Source: Carnobacterium_A sp036639135
GTDB taxonomy: Bacteria; Bacillota; Bacilli; Lactobacillales; Carnobacteriaceae
DNA length: 16,532 nucleotides
Direction: 5' to 3'
Assembly (NCBI GenBank): GCA_036639135.1
Contig: JAVWJE010000043.1
Span: 1 to 16,532, forward strand
The position numbers and the translations under genes are program-made. A model generated the notes under the pieces. That model was given only the letters and a program-made list of their open reading frames with translations, had not been told where the DNA came from and ran no database searches. The number at the start of each line of letters is the position of its first letter. Position 1 is the stretch's first letter. Below are positions 7,326 through 14,563 of this stretch, in pieces.

Positions 7326-9446
7326 CTATTTATTTTTTGATAATAAATGGCTAACGGCATTATAAATCCGTTGATTTGACTGAACATCACTGTATTCAAG
7401 TAAGATATCCGCTTTTTGGCGGTTCTTTCGGTTCATTTTAAACTCGTTTTGACCTATTTGATTGAGTAAATAAATTAAATCATCCTCATTAGATGTAATC
7501 TCTCCCGGTAACTCATTGGAATAAAAATCATTGACCGATTGGGTTGCTTCATTGTCTAGGTCTTGAACATCCGGTTGGAAAAAGCAAACCGGTTTAGTCA
7601 AAAAGCTAAAATCGAAAGCAAGAGGGTGATAGTCTGTAATAAATAGGCTGCTTTCATTTAGTAGTGAAAGTAAATCCGTTTGTTCTTGTAAAACAACCGT
7701 ACAGCCTAATGCAATAAACTGATCGAAATAACCAATCATGGAGTGAGGTAGAGCAAACGTAACCGTTAAATGGTAAGTTTCAACAAATTTCTTGAAATTA
7801 TCGTTTTCTATCACAGAAATAAACTTTTTTACTGTTCGCTCAATAGACTCAGTCTGATAATGTAATCCAATTTCTTGGTCTGCTGGGAAAAATAGCAACT
7901 GCTTACTCGGTTGACTAGGAGTTTCGATAGCTAATAGTTTATCAAAACGAGCTAATCCAGAAAGAACGACTTGTTGTTCAGAATAACCAAGAGTATCGAT
8001 TGCATATCTTTTTTCATGTTTTGAACTAACTAAGAATAAATCTGTTTTAAATAATTTAGTTAAGAAATCATAAGATTGTTTAAAAGGTTGTAAGCCTAGG
8101 ACGTTATTTTGTAACAGAACTTGTTTTGCTCCAATGACATCAATCCATAAAGGGTTACGGGTAGGGTAAATATGATAAGGAGCTTGAGTTGTTAAAATAA
8201 CCTTGGCTTTCAATAAAAATTGAATGTATTTTTTTGATTTAAAAGACAAGATGCGTTCACTATCAAATGAAACAGCTTTTTCATAGTCACTAGAGCTTTT
8301 ATCTAGAACATAAAAAGCATTTATCTCAGGATGGTTTTCACGCAAGTAGCAGAAAAACAACCAGCCATTGTTGCGAGCTTCGAGTGGTTTCTCTCCAATA
8401 ATCCAGTAATCTTTTTCACTAACAAAAGGTTTAATGAGACGTGAAAATGGACTAAGCTCTTTATAGTACTCATAAACGTCTTTTTCATATTTTGTTGCGG
8501 CTAGAGAAAGACCGTTGTACTGTTCGGTAAAATTAGGTGAGAAAAGATAAATCGATTTTCCATAAGCAATATCTTGAGTTTTAAATACCTTGCGTGACTT
8601 TAATTCATGTGGACCGGCAACTCGCACAATAGTTGGTTCAAATAAACCGTTTAAATAGACTTCAAAATAAAAATCAAAATCTTCATCACCGTTATTACGA
8701 ACAAATAATTCTGTAGCGAGCCAATTTAAATCAACCGATATCGTATAATTATAATGGTAAAGATGATTTCCGTTTTCCAACTCTTCTAATTGATGATTTG
8801 AATGAAGAACGAGTTTGTAATCAGATTTACGTCCTACTAACACAGTATCAATTCGATTGATTGGAATAGCAGTCGTAACTAATTTACCTTCAACAACTAA
8901 AAAATTATTTTTTTGAGGTTCTATTTTTTCGATATTACATGAATGGATATAACGGATACTGCGTACAGGGATATTTACTGTAAAGCAAAATCCATTTGTC
9001 TTTCTGCTAAAATAAGGATAGATATCGTTTCCTTGATCTTTAAATTGTGATAAGCCAATAGAATTAAAATGATCAAATAGGTTTAATGAAAGTGGTTCAT
9101 CTTTTTTAATCCATTCAGAATCCTGCAAATAGTGTAAACTAAAATAAAATTCGAAATGTGCTTTTGGGTTTTCGTGAGTAGATTGACGAATAAACTCACG
9201 AATACTTAGCGTGAAAGTGTAGGTAGACTCATTTATTTTTTCAGCTAAAAAAGGATAACGTTCTCCTGTTTCTCGATGTAAAATATAAAATTCATCTAGC
9301 TTGGCAAATTGATGCGCAGAAAGAGTTACTGTAGTTGTAATCATATCCTCAATTTTTTGAATAGTAAAAGAAGGATGGTTTATGTTTTCTTGTAGTTGTT
9401 GTTGATCCGTTTCCTCTTCGGTTTGAATGTCTTTGCTGGATGACAT
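7326..9446 (-). CDS. CDP-glycerol glycerophosphotransferase family protein (TagB/TagF-like) with degenerate active-site motifs
   Basis: Related to the TagB/TagF enzymes that move glycerol-phosphate from CDP-glycerol onto teichoic acid chains at the inner membrane face. Of the 706 aa, residues 30-290 are beta-rich and contain repeated segments of unknown role. From about 345 the family domain is clear: YWIIGEKPLEARNNGWLFF (347-365), NHPEINAFYVLDKSSSDYEK (371-390), SGLARFDKLL (496-505), LPHS (566-569) and ITDYHPLAFDFSFLTKPV (603-620). The signatures are altered. The usual LQHG is LQNN (445-448), so one catalytic histidine is replaced by Asn447. The usual PTWR after the GLxRFD block is PADQ (521-524). 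The usual TDYSS is TDYHP. The second active-site histidine may persist as H568. There is no transmembrane segment or signal peptide. GGAGGT (complement of 9455-9460) is 8 bp upstream of the ATG. It could be a diverged transferase with another acceptor or a non-catalytic partner; I give no symbol. Confidence 0.8.
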   Translation of the reverse strand: MSSSKDIQTEEETDQQQLQENINHPSFTIQKIEDMITTTVTLSAHQFAKLDEFYILHRETGERYPFLAEKINESTYTFTLSIREFIRQSTHENPKAHFEFYFSLHYLQDSEWIKKDEPLSLNLFDHFNSIGLSQFKDQGNDIYPYFSRKTNGFCFTVNIPVRSIRYIHSCNIEKIEPQKNNFLVVEGKLVTTAIPINRIDTVLVGRKSDYKLVLHSNHQLEELENGNHLYHYNYTISVDLNWLATELFVRNNGDEDFDFYFEVYLNGLFEPTIVRVAGPHELKSRKVFKTQDIAYGKSIYLFSPNFTEQYNGLSLAATKYEKDVYEYYKELSPFSRLIKPFVSEKDYWIIGEKPLEARNNGWLFFCYLRENHPEINAFYVLDKSSSDYEKAVSFDSERILSFKSKKYIQFLLKAKVILTTQAPYHIYPTRNPLWIDVIGAKQVLLQNNVLGLQPFKQSYDFLTKLFKTDLFLVSSKHEKRYAIDTLGYSEQQVVLSGLARFDKLLAIETPSQPSKQLLFFPADQEIGLHYQTESIERTVKKFISVIENDNFKKFVETYHLTVTFALPHSMIGYFDQFIALGCTVVLQEQTDLLSLLNESSLFITDYHPLAFDFSFLTKPVCFFQPDVQDLDNEATQSVNDFYSNELPGEITSNEDDLIYLLNQIGQNEFKMNRKNRQKADILLEYSDVQSNQRIYNAVSHLLSKNK

Positions 9447-9493
9447 AAAATAGTACCTCCATATCGCGTAATTAACGCTCTTTCATTTGCTTT

Positions 9494-9522
9494 ATCATAC
9501 CAGTCTGTTCATAAGTAGGCAA
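9494..9522 (-). promoter_or_regulatory. putative promoter of the TagB/TagF-like gene
   Basis: On the - strand, TTGCCT (complement of 9517-9522), a 17-bp spacer and TATGAT (complement of 9494-9499) with a TGG extension form a good match. A short inverted repeat GCGT-N5-ACGC (9466-9478) lies between this promoter and the Shine-Dalgarno; no regulator can be named for it. Confidence 0.6.
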
Positions 9523-9611
9523 ACGATTTTCGTTAAATAGTAAGGACTTTTAAATAGAGAGGCTATAAAACAAGTTAGTCATTAAAGAACAAGCACAAAA
9601 GATGGTTTTCT

Positions 9612-9641
9612 TTACCATTATAATCATGGATATGCTAAAAT
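9612..9641 (+). promoter_or_regulatory. putative promoter of the EIIA-Gut-like / AI-2E unit
   Basis: TTACCA (9612-9617), an 18-bp spacer and TAAAAT (9636-9641) preceded by TGC as an extended -10. TATAAT at 9619-9624 is an alternative -10 but has no -35. The leader would be about 45 nt. Confidence 0.45.
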
Positions 9642-9691
9642 ATAAGAATGATAATAAAACGATTGAATTAAGGAAGGAAGGAATGAAATAA

Positions 9692-10051
9692 ATGTTAGTT
9701 GGAACAGTTACATCTATTGGAGAACACGCTATTTCTAAGAAAGACCCTATCATTATATTATTTGGAGAACAAGCAACGGAGGATCTTCGTTCCGTTTCAA
9801 TTATCCAGTCATTTAAAGAAAATCAAAATAGAGTGGAGTTGAAACCAGGACAATCTGTATTCTTCGATGATCAAGAATACACTATTTTGGAAGTTGGTGG
9901 CCTGGCTAATGAGAATTTAAATACTATTGGTCACGTAACATTAGTTTTTTCAGAAGTACCTAGTGAAGATAGATTAGCTAGTGGGCTTTATTTAAAACCT
10001 TTTAAATTACCAAAAATAAAAATTGGGTCAACTATTCATTATGCAAAATAA
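9692..10051 (+). CDS. PTS glucitol/sorbitol-type EIIA domain protein, stand-alone, lacking the expected phospho-histidine
   Basis: A 119-aa soluble protein of the PTS EIIA-Gut (GutA/SrlB) family. The family core is clear: EYTILEVGGLANENLNTIGHVTLVF (62-86), then GLYLKP (98-103) and GSTIHY (112-117). In E. coli SrlB the phosphate acceptor is H43 in a FIH segment; the matching segment here is VSIIQSF (35-41), with Gln39 in the histidine position. The alignment is by eye and from memory. The remaining histidines are H12, H81 and H116, and H81 is in the GHVTL motif that normal members also have. No glucitol EIIB, EIIC, dehydrogenase or GutR-like gene is near, so a role in sorbitol uptake is doubtful. 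A purine-rich AGGAAGGAAGGAA tract (9671-9683) precedes the ATG. It is followed 37 bp later by an AI-2E-family gene in the same direction. A sensor or binding function is possible but unproven. Confidence 0.82.
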   Translation: MLVGTVTSIGEHAISKKDPIIILFGEQATEDLRSVSIIQSFKENQNRVELKPGQSVFFDDQEYTILEVGGLANENLNTIGHVTLVFSEVPSEDRLASGLYLKPFKLPKIKIGSTIHYAK

Positions 10052-10065
10052 GTAGAACTTATTTT
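10045..10065 (+). repeat. AT-rich hairpin between the EIIA-Gut-like gene and the AI-2E-family gene
   Basis: AAAATAAGT (10045-10053) and ACTTATTTT (10057-10065) are a perfect 9-bp inverted repeat with a 3-nt gap, spanning the stop codon. It is AT-rich and lacks a long T run, so it is at most a weak attenuator or mRNA-stability element. Confidence 0.4.
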
Positions 10066-10088
10066 TAGTTACAAAAGGGGTGAGACGA

Positions 10089-11297
10089 ATGAAACAAGAA
10101 GAACCAGTCACCATAAAACATGCTGCTACTTGGTTTTGGAAATGGATAGTAAACAATAAAGTCGTCTCTATTTTGCTTATATCGTTGTTAGTGTTGTTGA
10201 ACGTGTTAGTCTTTTCAAAAATATCTTATATTTTTAGTCCTTTAAGAGATTTCATCAGTGTTATAGGTCTGCCTATATTAATGGCTGGAATACTCTATTA
10301 CTTAGTAAATCCTCTTATTGATCGGTTGGAGACAAAAAAAATGCCTCGTATAGCAGCCATTTTTATTATCTTTCTCATTATGATTGCTCTTATTGTATGG
10401 GGTGCAACAACACTGATACCACTTATTAAAGAACAAACAATGAGTTTAATAAAGAACTGGCCAACATACTGGGATGCCTTAGTTTCTCAAGCGGATACTT
10501 TATTAAAAAGTGATATTCTCTCTCAATTTCAACAACAAGTAAACGATGTCACTCAAAACATTATGTCTTCTATTTCAAAACAAGCTTCAAATTTGGTTAA
10601 CACAACAGTTTCCGGGATAGGTAGCGTAGTCGGAGTGGTCACAAATATATTCATTGCTTTAGTTACAATGCCGTTTATTCTTTTTTATCTTTTAAAAGAT
10701 GGTAAAAAACTACCCTATCATGTTATGAAAGTAGTACCAACGAAGTTAAGAACTCCTGTTTATAAGTTATTAGGCGAAATCAATAATCAAATCAGTCAAT
10801 ATATACGAGGTCAACTTGTTGTGGCATTTTTTGTAGCATTAATGTTTTGGCTTGGTTTTGCAATTGTTGGATTAGAATATGCGGTAACATTAGGTGTAAT
10901 GGCAGGTTTTTTGAACTTAATCCCTTATTTAGGATCATTTATAGCGATGGTTCCTGTTCTTATTATTGCAGTTGTGACTTCACCAGTTATGTTGATAAAA
11001 GTCTTAATCGTTTTTGGAATCGAACAGATGATTGAAGGAAGAGTGATTCAACCTCAAATTTTAGGAAGCAATTTAGATATTCATCCAATTACAATTATTA
11101 TTGTTTTATTAACCTCTGGGAAAATATTTGGAATACCTGGCGTTATCCTAGGGATTCCTGGTTATGCAGTATTAAAAGTTATCGTTGAACATATTTTTGC
11201 TTGGTATAAAGATGTTTCAGGATTGTATGAAGGGAATTTTAACCCTGCTTATGAACCAGGGTTATCCGACAAGAAACAAAAAATCAAAAAAAAATAA
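10089..11297 (+). CDS. AI-2E family transporter (PerM/YdbI-like membrane protein)
   Basis: Polytopic membrane protein of the AI-2E/PerM (formerly UPF0118) family. Members have been linked to autoinducer-2 export and, in halophiles, to Na+/H+ antiport; the substrate here is unknown. The 402 aa show hydrophobic segments at about 25-45, 55-75, 88-112 and 178-203, a polar middle region at 115-175, and a C-terminal cluster at about 240-370. Typical family blocks are PFILFYLLKDG (195-205), NLIPYLGSFIAMVP (276-289), EGRVIQPQILGSNLDIHP (316-333) and GIPGVILGIPGYAVLKVI (348-365). The tail after 370 is short and charged, ending in lysines. ATG at 10089 is chosen: the AAGGGGTGAG element ends 3-7 bp before it, while a GTG at 10080 would lie inside that element. 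It follows the EIIA-Gut-like gene with only an AT-rich hairpin between. Confidence 0.9.
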   Translation: MKQEEPVTIKHAATWFWKWIVNNKVVSILLISLLVLLNVLVFSKISYIFSPLRDFISVIGLPILMAGILYYLVNPLIDRLETKKMPRIAAIFIIFLIMIALIVWGATTLIPLIKEQTMSLIKNWPTYWDALVSQADTLLKSDILSQFQQQVNDVTQNIMSSISKQASNLVNTTVSGIGSVVGVVTNIFIALVTMPFILFYLLKDGKKLPYHVMKVVPTKLRTPVYKLLGEINNQISQYIRGQLVVAFFVALMFWLGFAIVGLEYAVTLGVMAGFLNLIPYLGSFIAMVPVLIIAVVTSPVMLIKVLIVFGIEQMIEGRVIQPQILGSNLDIHPITIIIVLLTSGKIFGIPGVILGIPGYAVLKVIVEHIFAWYKDVSGLYEGNFNPAYEPGLSDKKQKIKKK

Positions 11298-11346
11298 ATA
11301 AGAAAAGGAATTGAGACAATACGTCGCAATTCCTTTTCTTATTTAA
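11297..11346. terminator. bidirectional terminator between the AI-2E-family gene and azoR
   Basis: AATAAGAAAAGGAATTG (11297-11313) and CAATTCCTTTTCTTATT (11327-11343) form a perfect 17-bp stem with a 13-nt loop. It begins at the last base of one stop codon and ends 3 bp from the other. Purine-rich and T-rich arms allow use on both strands. Confidence 0.88.
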
Positions 11347-11970
11347 TTAAAAGGATTTACCTAAGATAATTGCTTGTTCTATAGCGTTAGCCATAATTTG
11401 AGGAGCAGATTCAGGGGCATAATCCAAACCTTCAGCAAATAATTCATGAAAATCAGATACACCTATAAAGTTGAATATTGTTTTAATGTAGACACTTGCA
11501 GGATCTTTTCCACCATAAGCTCCACCACTTGATTGGATGTGCAGAACTTTTGTATCAGTGACTAATCCTATAGGTTGTCCCAGTTCATTATATTTAAATG
11601 TTTTACCAGAAACATTTGTTGTATCTATCCAAGCTTTTAAACGTGCCGGAATATTTAAATTCCATAAAGGATTAGCAATAACCACTTTATCAGCAGACAA
11701 AAAATTTTCTGTATAGCCACTAAACAACGTCACTTTTTGTTGTTGTTGTTCTTTTAAATCATCAAAAGGTACACCTTCACCTAAAGATTTCCAAGCACTA
11801 AGTAAATGATGATCAATTTCAGGTACGGCCATATCATAAAGATTGGTATCTTCAATAATATCATTCGGATTTTCTTGTTTATAGGATTCAATAAAAGCGT
11901 CGGTGATAGCCATTGAACGAGAAGCTTCTCCGGTGAAAGGATGTGCTCTTACAATTAATAATTTAGTCAT
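11347..11970 (-). CDS. azoR: FMN-dependent NADH-azoreductase / NADH:quinone oxidoreductase
   Basis: Cytoplasmic flavodoxin-fold enzyme reducing quinones and azo compounds with NADH, giving two-electron detoxification of electrophilic quinones. The 207 aa match AzoR length. The N-terminal strand and phosphate loop is LLIVRAHPFTGEASRS (4-19), the FMN-contacting ANPLWNLNIPARLKAWID spans 99-116, and SSGGAYGG at 147-154 is the third FMN loop. There is no signal peptide. AGGA about 7 bp upstream supports the ATG at 11970. It is monocistronic, convergent with the AI-2E-family gene and divergent from a tetR-ABC exporter operon, a setting that suggests a shared response to toxic aromatics or drugs. 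The natural substrate cannot be read from the sequence. Confidence 0.92.
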   Translation of the reverse strand: MTKLLIVRAHPFTGEASRSMAITDAFIESYKQENPNDIIEDTNLYDMAVPEIDHHLLSAWKSLGEGVPFDDLKEQQQQKVTLFSGYTENFLSADKVVIANPLWNLNIPARLKAWIDTTNVSGKTFKYNELGQPIGLVTDTKVLHIQSSGGAYGGKDPASVYIKTIFNFIGVSDFHELFAEGLDYAPESAPQIMANAIEQAIILGKSF

Positions 11971-12035
11971 AATTAAATCCTACTTTCTTTATGTTGGTTT
12001 GTTATAAAAAAGGTTCTGATTCGTAATGCTTATTC

Positions 12036-12064
12036 ATCTTACTAATGATAAGTAATGTTTGCAA
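12036..12064 (-). promoter_or_regulatory. putative azoR promoter with an embedded TTACT-N7-AGTAA operator
   Basis: On the - strand, TTGCAA (complement of 12059-12064), a 17-bp spacer and TAAGAT (complement of 12036-12041). The perfect inverted repeat TTACT (12039-12043) / AGTAA (12051-12055) covers the -10 and spacer. It recalls the TACT/AGTA half-sites described for quinone-sensing YodB of Bacillus subtilis, though spacing may differ. No YodB-like gene is in the window. Confidence 0.5.
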
Positions 12065-12112
12065 TGAATTTTTTTGGAAAACGAATTCATCTAAAGTTAA
12101 GAGTAAAAATAT

Positions 12113-12141
12113 TTGCTTTTATCTTTTTCATCTCCTATAAT
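12113..12141 (+). promoter_or_regulatory. promoter of the tetR-ABC-ABC operon
   Basis: TTGCTT (12113-12118), a 17-bp spacer and a consensus TATAAT (12136-12141). The predicted start, near 12148, falls inside the inverted-repeat cluster. This is the best promoter match in the window. Confidence 0.75.
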
Positions 12142-12171
12142 GACAAAGTGTCACTGTGACGGACTGTCACA
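12141..12171 (+). promoter_or_regulatory. probable TetR operator: overlapping inverted repeats after the -10
   Basis: Three exact inverted repeats overlap: TGACA-AAG-TGTCA (12141-12153), GTCAC-T-GTGAC (12150-12160) and GTGAC-GGACT-GTCAC (12156-12170). The cluster begins at the last base of the -10 and covers the predicted start site, so binding would block initiation. Autorepression by the adjacent TetR protein is inferred. Confidence 0.65.
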
Positions 12172-12197
12172 TATAGGGATGAAAGGAATGAAAAATA

Positions 12198-12845
12198 GTG
12201 CCAACTAAAACGTTTTTTAACTTATCACAAGAAAAACAAAGTAGATTAGTTGCTGCAGCTGCAGCAGAATTTTCTCGAGTTTCTTTAAATGAAGCTTCTA
12301 TTAATAATATAATAAAAACAGCTGATGTCTCACGTGGAAGTTTTTATCAGTATTTTGAAGATAAAGAGGATTTGTACTATTATTACTTGGGCTTACTTAA
12401 AAGAGACACACATGTAATGCTACTTGAGAGTTTTGAAAAAGCAGATAAAGATTTATTTGATGGATTTAGATTGTTTTTTCCACGAGTTCTTGCTTTAATC
12501 ATGCATAAAGAAACGGTTTCTTTTTTTACACACCTATTTTTACACATGGACTATCGAACAGGAACTGAAGTAGCTCCTGATACAGTTAGGCACGGTGAAT
12601 CAAATAGGAAATCAAAAGATACATTACGAAAATATATTGATGTAGAAAAATTAGATTTAGCAGAACCTGAAGATTTTCCTATATTGATTAAGTTTATGAT
12701 GTCTACCTTATTTGGAACGATAGGTGAAGGATTTAATAAAAAAAATTCGCAAGAAGAAATTATTTCGAGATTTAACAAAAAAATGAAATGGATTGAATCT
12801 GGTGTTAAACAGAATTCATCCACTGAGGAGGAAAGAAACAGATGA
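12198..12845 (+). CDS. TetR/AcrR family transcriptional regulator
   Basis: DNA-binding regulator of 215 aa, probably a repressor of its own operon with the downstream exporter. The N-terminal TetR domain is clear: FFNLSQEKQSRLVAAAAAEF (6-25), then the helix-turn-helix ASINNIIKTADVSRGSFYQY (33-52) and FEDKEDLYYYY (53-63). The C-terminal ligand domain (about 75-200) is helical and not assignable to a ligand class. The start is GTG: an in-frame TGA at 12189-12191 excludes anything further upstream, the next in-frame ATG would remove the HTH, and AAAGGA (12182-12187) lies 10 bp before the GTG. The stop overlaps the next start as ATGA, giving translational coupling to the first ABC gene. The operator cluster at 12141-12171 is the likely binding site. 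Confidence 0.88.
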   Translation: MPTKTFFNLSQEKQSRLVAAAAAEFSRVSLNEASINNIIKTADVSRGSFYQYFEDKEDLYYYYLGLLKRDTHVMLLESFEKADKDLFDGFRLFFPRVLALIMHKETVSFFTHLFLHMDYRTGTEVAPDTVRHGESNRKSKDTLRKYIDVEKLDLAEPEDFPILIKFMMSTLFGTIGEGFNKKNSQEEIISRFNKKMKWIESGVKQNSSTEEERNR

Positions 12846-14563
12846 TCAAATTAGCTAAACGTATGAATGGCTTAGCTGTAATAGGAGCAATCGTGTTTAT
12901 GGTCATTCAAGTTGTCAGTGACTTGTACTTACCCAATCTGACTGCAGACATTATAGACAATGGTATAGCAACAGGAGATGTTAATTATATCATCTCGGTA
13001 GGGATTAAAATGCTTGGCTTCTCCTTATTAAGTGTCGCAGCAGCAACAGGAAATGTCTTCTTGGCTTCGCAACAATCACAGTTATTAGGAAAAAATATTC
13101 GAAGCAGTGTCTTTAAAAAAGTATCGTATTTTTCAAATGATGCAATTGATGAGATTGGTACATCTTCACTTATTACGAGAACAACAAATGATGTTGTACA
13201 AATTCAAATGGTTATTATGATGGCCTTAAGAATGATGATACAAGCACCAATTATGTTAATTGGAGCAGGTATCATGGCTTATACAAGAGAACCTCAATTA
13301 GCAAGTATTTTTCTATACGTTCTTCCCGTTTTAGCTGTTTTTATGGTGACGATTATGTATTTTGCTATTCCTTATTTCAAAAAAATGCAAAGCAAAACAG
13401 ACCGTTTAAATTTGGTTTTTCGTGAAGGTTTAACGGGGATTCGTGTTATTCGAGCATTTAATCGAAACAAATCAGAAACAAAACGTTTTGATGAAGCCAA
13501 TAAAGACTTTGCAGATACGTCTATTAGAGCGAATACAATTATGAGCTTTATGTTACCAGTTATGACTTTGATTATTAGTGCAACCAATATTTCAATTATT
13601 TGGTTTGGTGGTCAATATATTGGTGATGGTATAATGGAAGTAGGTAATTTAATTACCTTTATGACTTATGCTATGCAAATTTTAATGAGCTTTATGATGC
13701 TTGCAATGATTTTTGTTTTCATTCCTAGAGGACAAGTATCTGCTGCTCGTGTGAATAAAGTTTTAGAAACAGAAAGCATGGTTAAAGATCCAGAAAAACC
13801 CACTAAAGTAAATAGGGTAGATAAAGGAACACTAGAATTTGATCATGTAGATTTTCGATATACTGGAGCGGAACAACTCGCTCTTGAAAACATCAGCTTT
13901 AAGAGCGTTAAAGGCGAAATGGTTGCGATTATTGGTGGAACTGGTTCAGGTAAATCCACTTTAGCAAACTTAATTGCTCGATTCTATGATGTGAATGCTG
14001 GCAGTATCAGAATGAATGGAGTAGATATTCGCGATATCAGTCAAAAAGAATTGCGTAGCATGATGGGTTATGCTCCTCAAAAAGCCGTTCTCTTTACTGG
14101 AACTATTCGTTCAAATATGCAATATGGCAAACCAGATGCAACGGATGAAGAAATTTGGCATGCATTAGATGTAGCACAAGCCAAAGATTTTGTCTCAGAA
14201 TTGTCAAAAGGATTAGATAGTTATGTGGAACAAGGAGGAAACAATTTCTCTGGTGGTCAAAAACAACGGTTAAGTATTGCTCGAGCACTCATTTCTAAAG
14301 CAGATATTTTAATCTTTGATGATTCTTTTTCTGCTTTAGATTTTAAAACAGATGCAGAATTAAGAAAAGCTTTAGCTATAGAAGCAAAAGATTCAGTGGT
14401 CGTTATTATCGCACAAAGAATTAGTACAGTAATGAATGCTGATCTTATTCTAGTCATGGATGGCGGACGAGTTGTTGGAAAAGGAACACACGAAGAATTG
14501 AAAGAAACCAATTCAACTTATCAAGAAATCATGAACTCTCAAATGAGAGAGGAGGAACTTTAA
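12842..14563 (+). CDS. ABC exporter half-transporter, degenerate-site subunit (LmrC/EfrA/YheI-like)
   Basis: Membrane-domain plus ATPase half-transporter, 573 aa, expected to form a heterodimeric drug or lipid exporter with the next gene product. About six hydrophobic segments occupy residues 10-300, and the nucleotide-binding domain runs from about 330. Walker A is GGTGSGKST (365-373), the Q-loop is Q413 and the signature FSGGQ is 469-473. Walker B is ILIFDD (489-494), where the catalytic glutamate position is Asp494. The switch histidine is replaced by Gln525 in IIAQRIST. A non-catalytic Walker B and switch with an intact signature is the pattern of the degenerate-site subunit in heterodimers such as TM287/288 and LmrCD. 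The ATG overlaps the tetR stop (ATGA), and GAGGAGG at 12826-12832 lies inside tetR. The transported compound is unknown. Confidence 0.9.
   Translation: MIKLAKRMNGLAVIGAIVFMVIQVVSDLYLPNLTADIIDNGIATGDVNYIISVGIKMLGFSLLSVAAATGNVFLASQQSQLLGKNIRSSVFKKVSYFSNDAIDEIGTSSLITRTTNDVVQIQMVIMMALRMMIQAPIMLIGAGIMAYTREPQLASIFLYVLPVLAVFMVTIMYFAIPYFKKMQSKTDRLNLVFREGLTGIRVIRAFNRNKSETKRFDEANKDFADTSIRANTIMSFMLPVMTLIISATNISIIWFGGQYIGDGIMEVGNLITFMTYAMQILMSFMMLAMIFVFIPRGQVSAARVNKVLETESMVKDPEKPTKVNRVDKGTLEFDHVDFRYTGAEQLALENISFKSVKGEMVAIIGGTGSGKSTLANLIARFYDVNAGSIRMNGVDIRDISQKELRSMMGYAPQKAVLFTGTIRSNMQYGKPDATDEEIWHALDVAQAKDFVSELSKGLDSYVEQGGNNFSGGQKQRLSIARALISKADILIFDDSFSALDFKTDAELRKALAIEAKDSVVVIIAQRISTVMNADLILVMDGGRVVGKGTHEELKETNSTYQEIMNSQMREEEL

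Noticed and set aside
10080..10082. GTG as start of the AI-2E-family gene
   Set aside because: This GTG is part of the AAGGGGTGAG ribosome-binding element itself; ATG at 10089 has proper spacing.
12179..12208. Nine-codon upstream reading frame overlapping the tetR start
   Set aside because: It begins with ATG and ends with TAA just inside tetR, but has no ribosome-binding site at a workable distance. The AAAGGA at 12182-12187 fits the tetR GTG instead. A leader peptide is not supported.
14103..14511. Antisense open frames within the first ABC gene
   Set aside because: They lie wholly inside a strongly conserved ATPase domain on the other strand and show no start signals or protein-like features.
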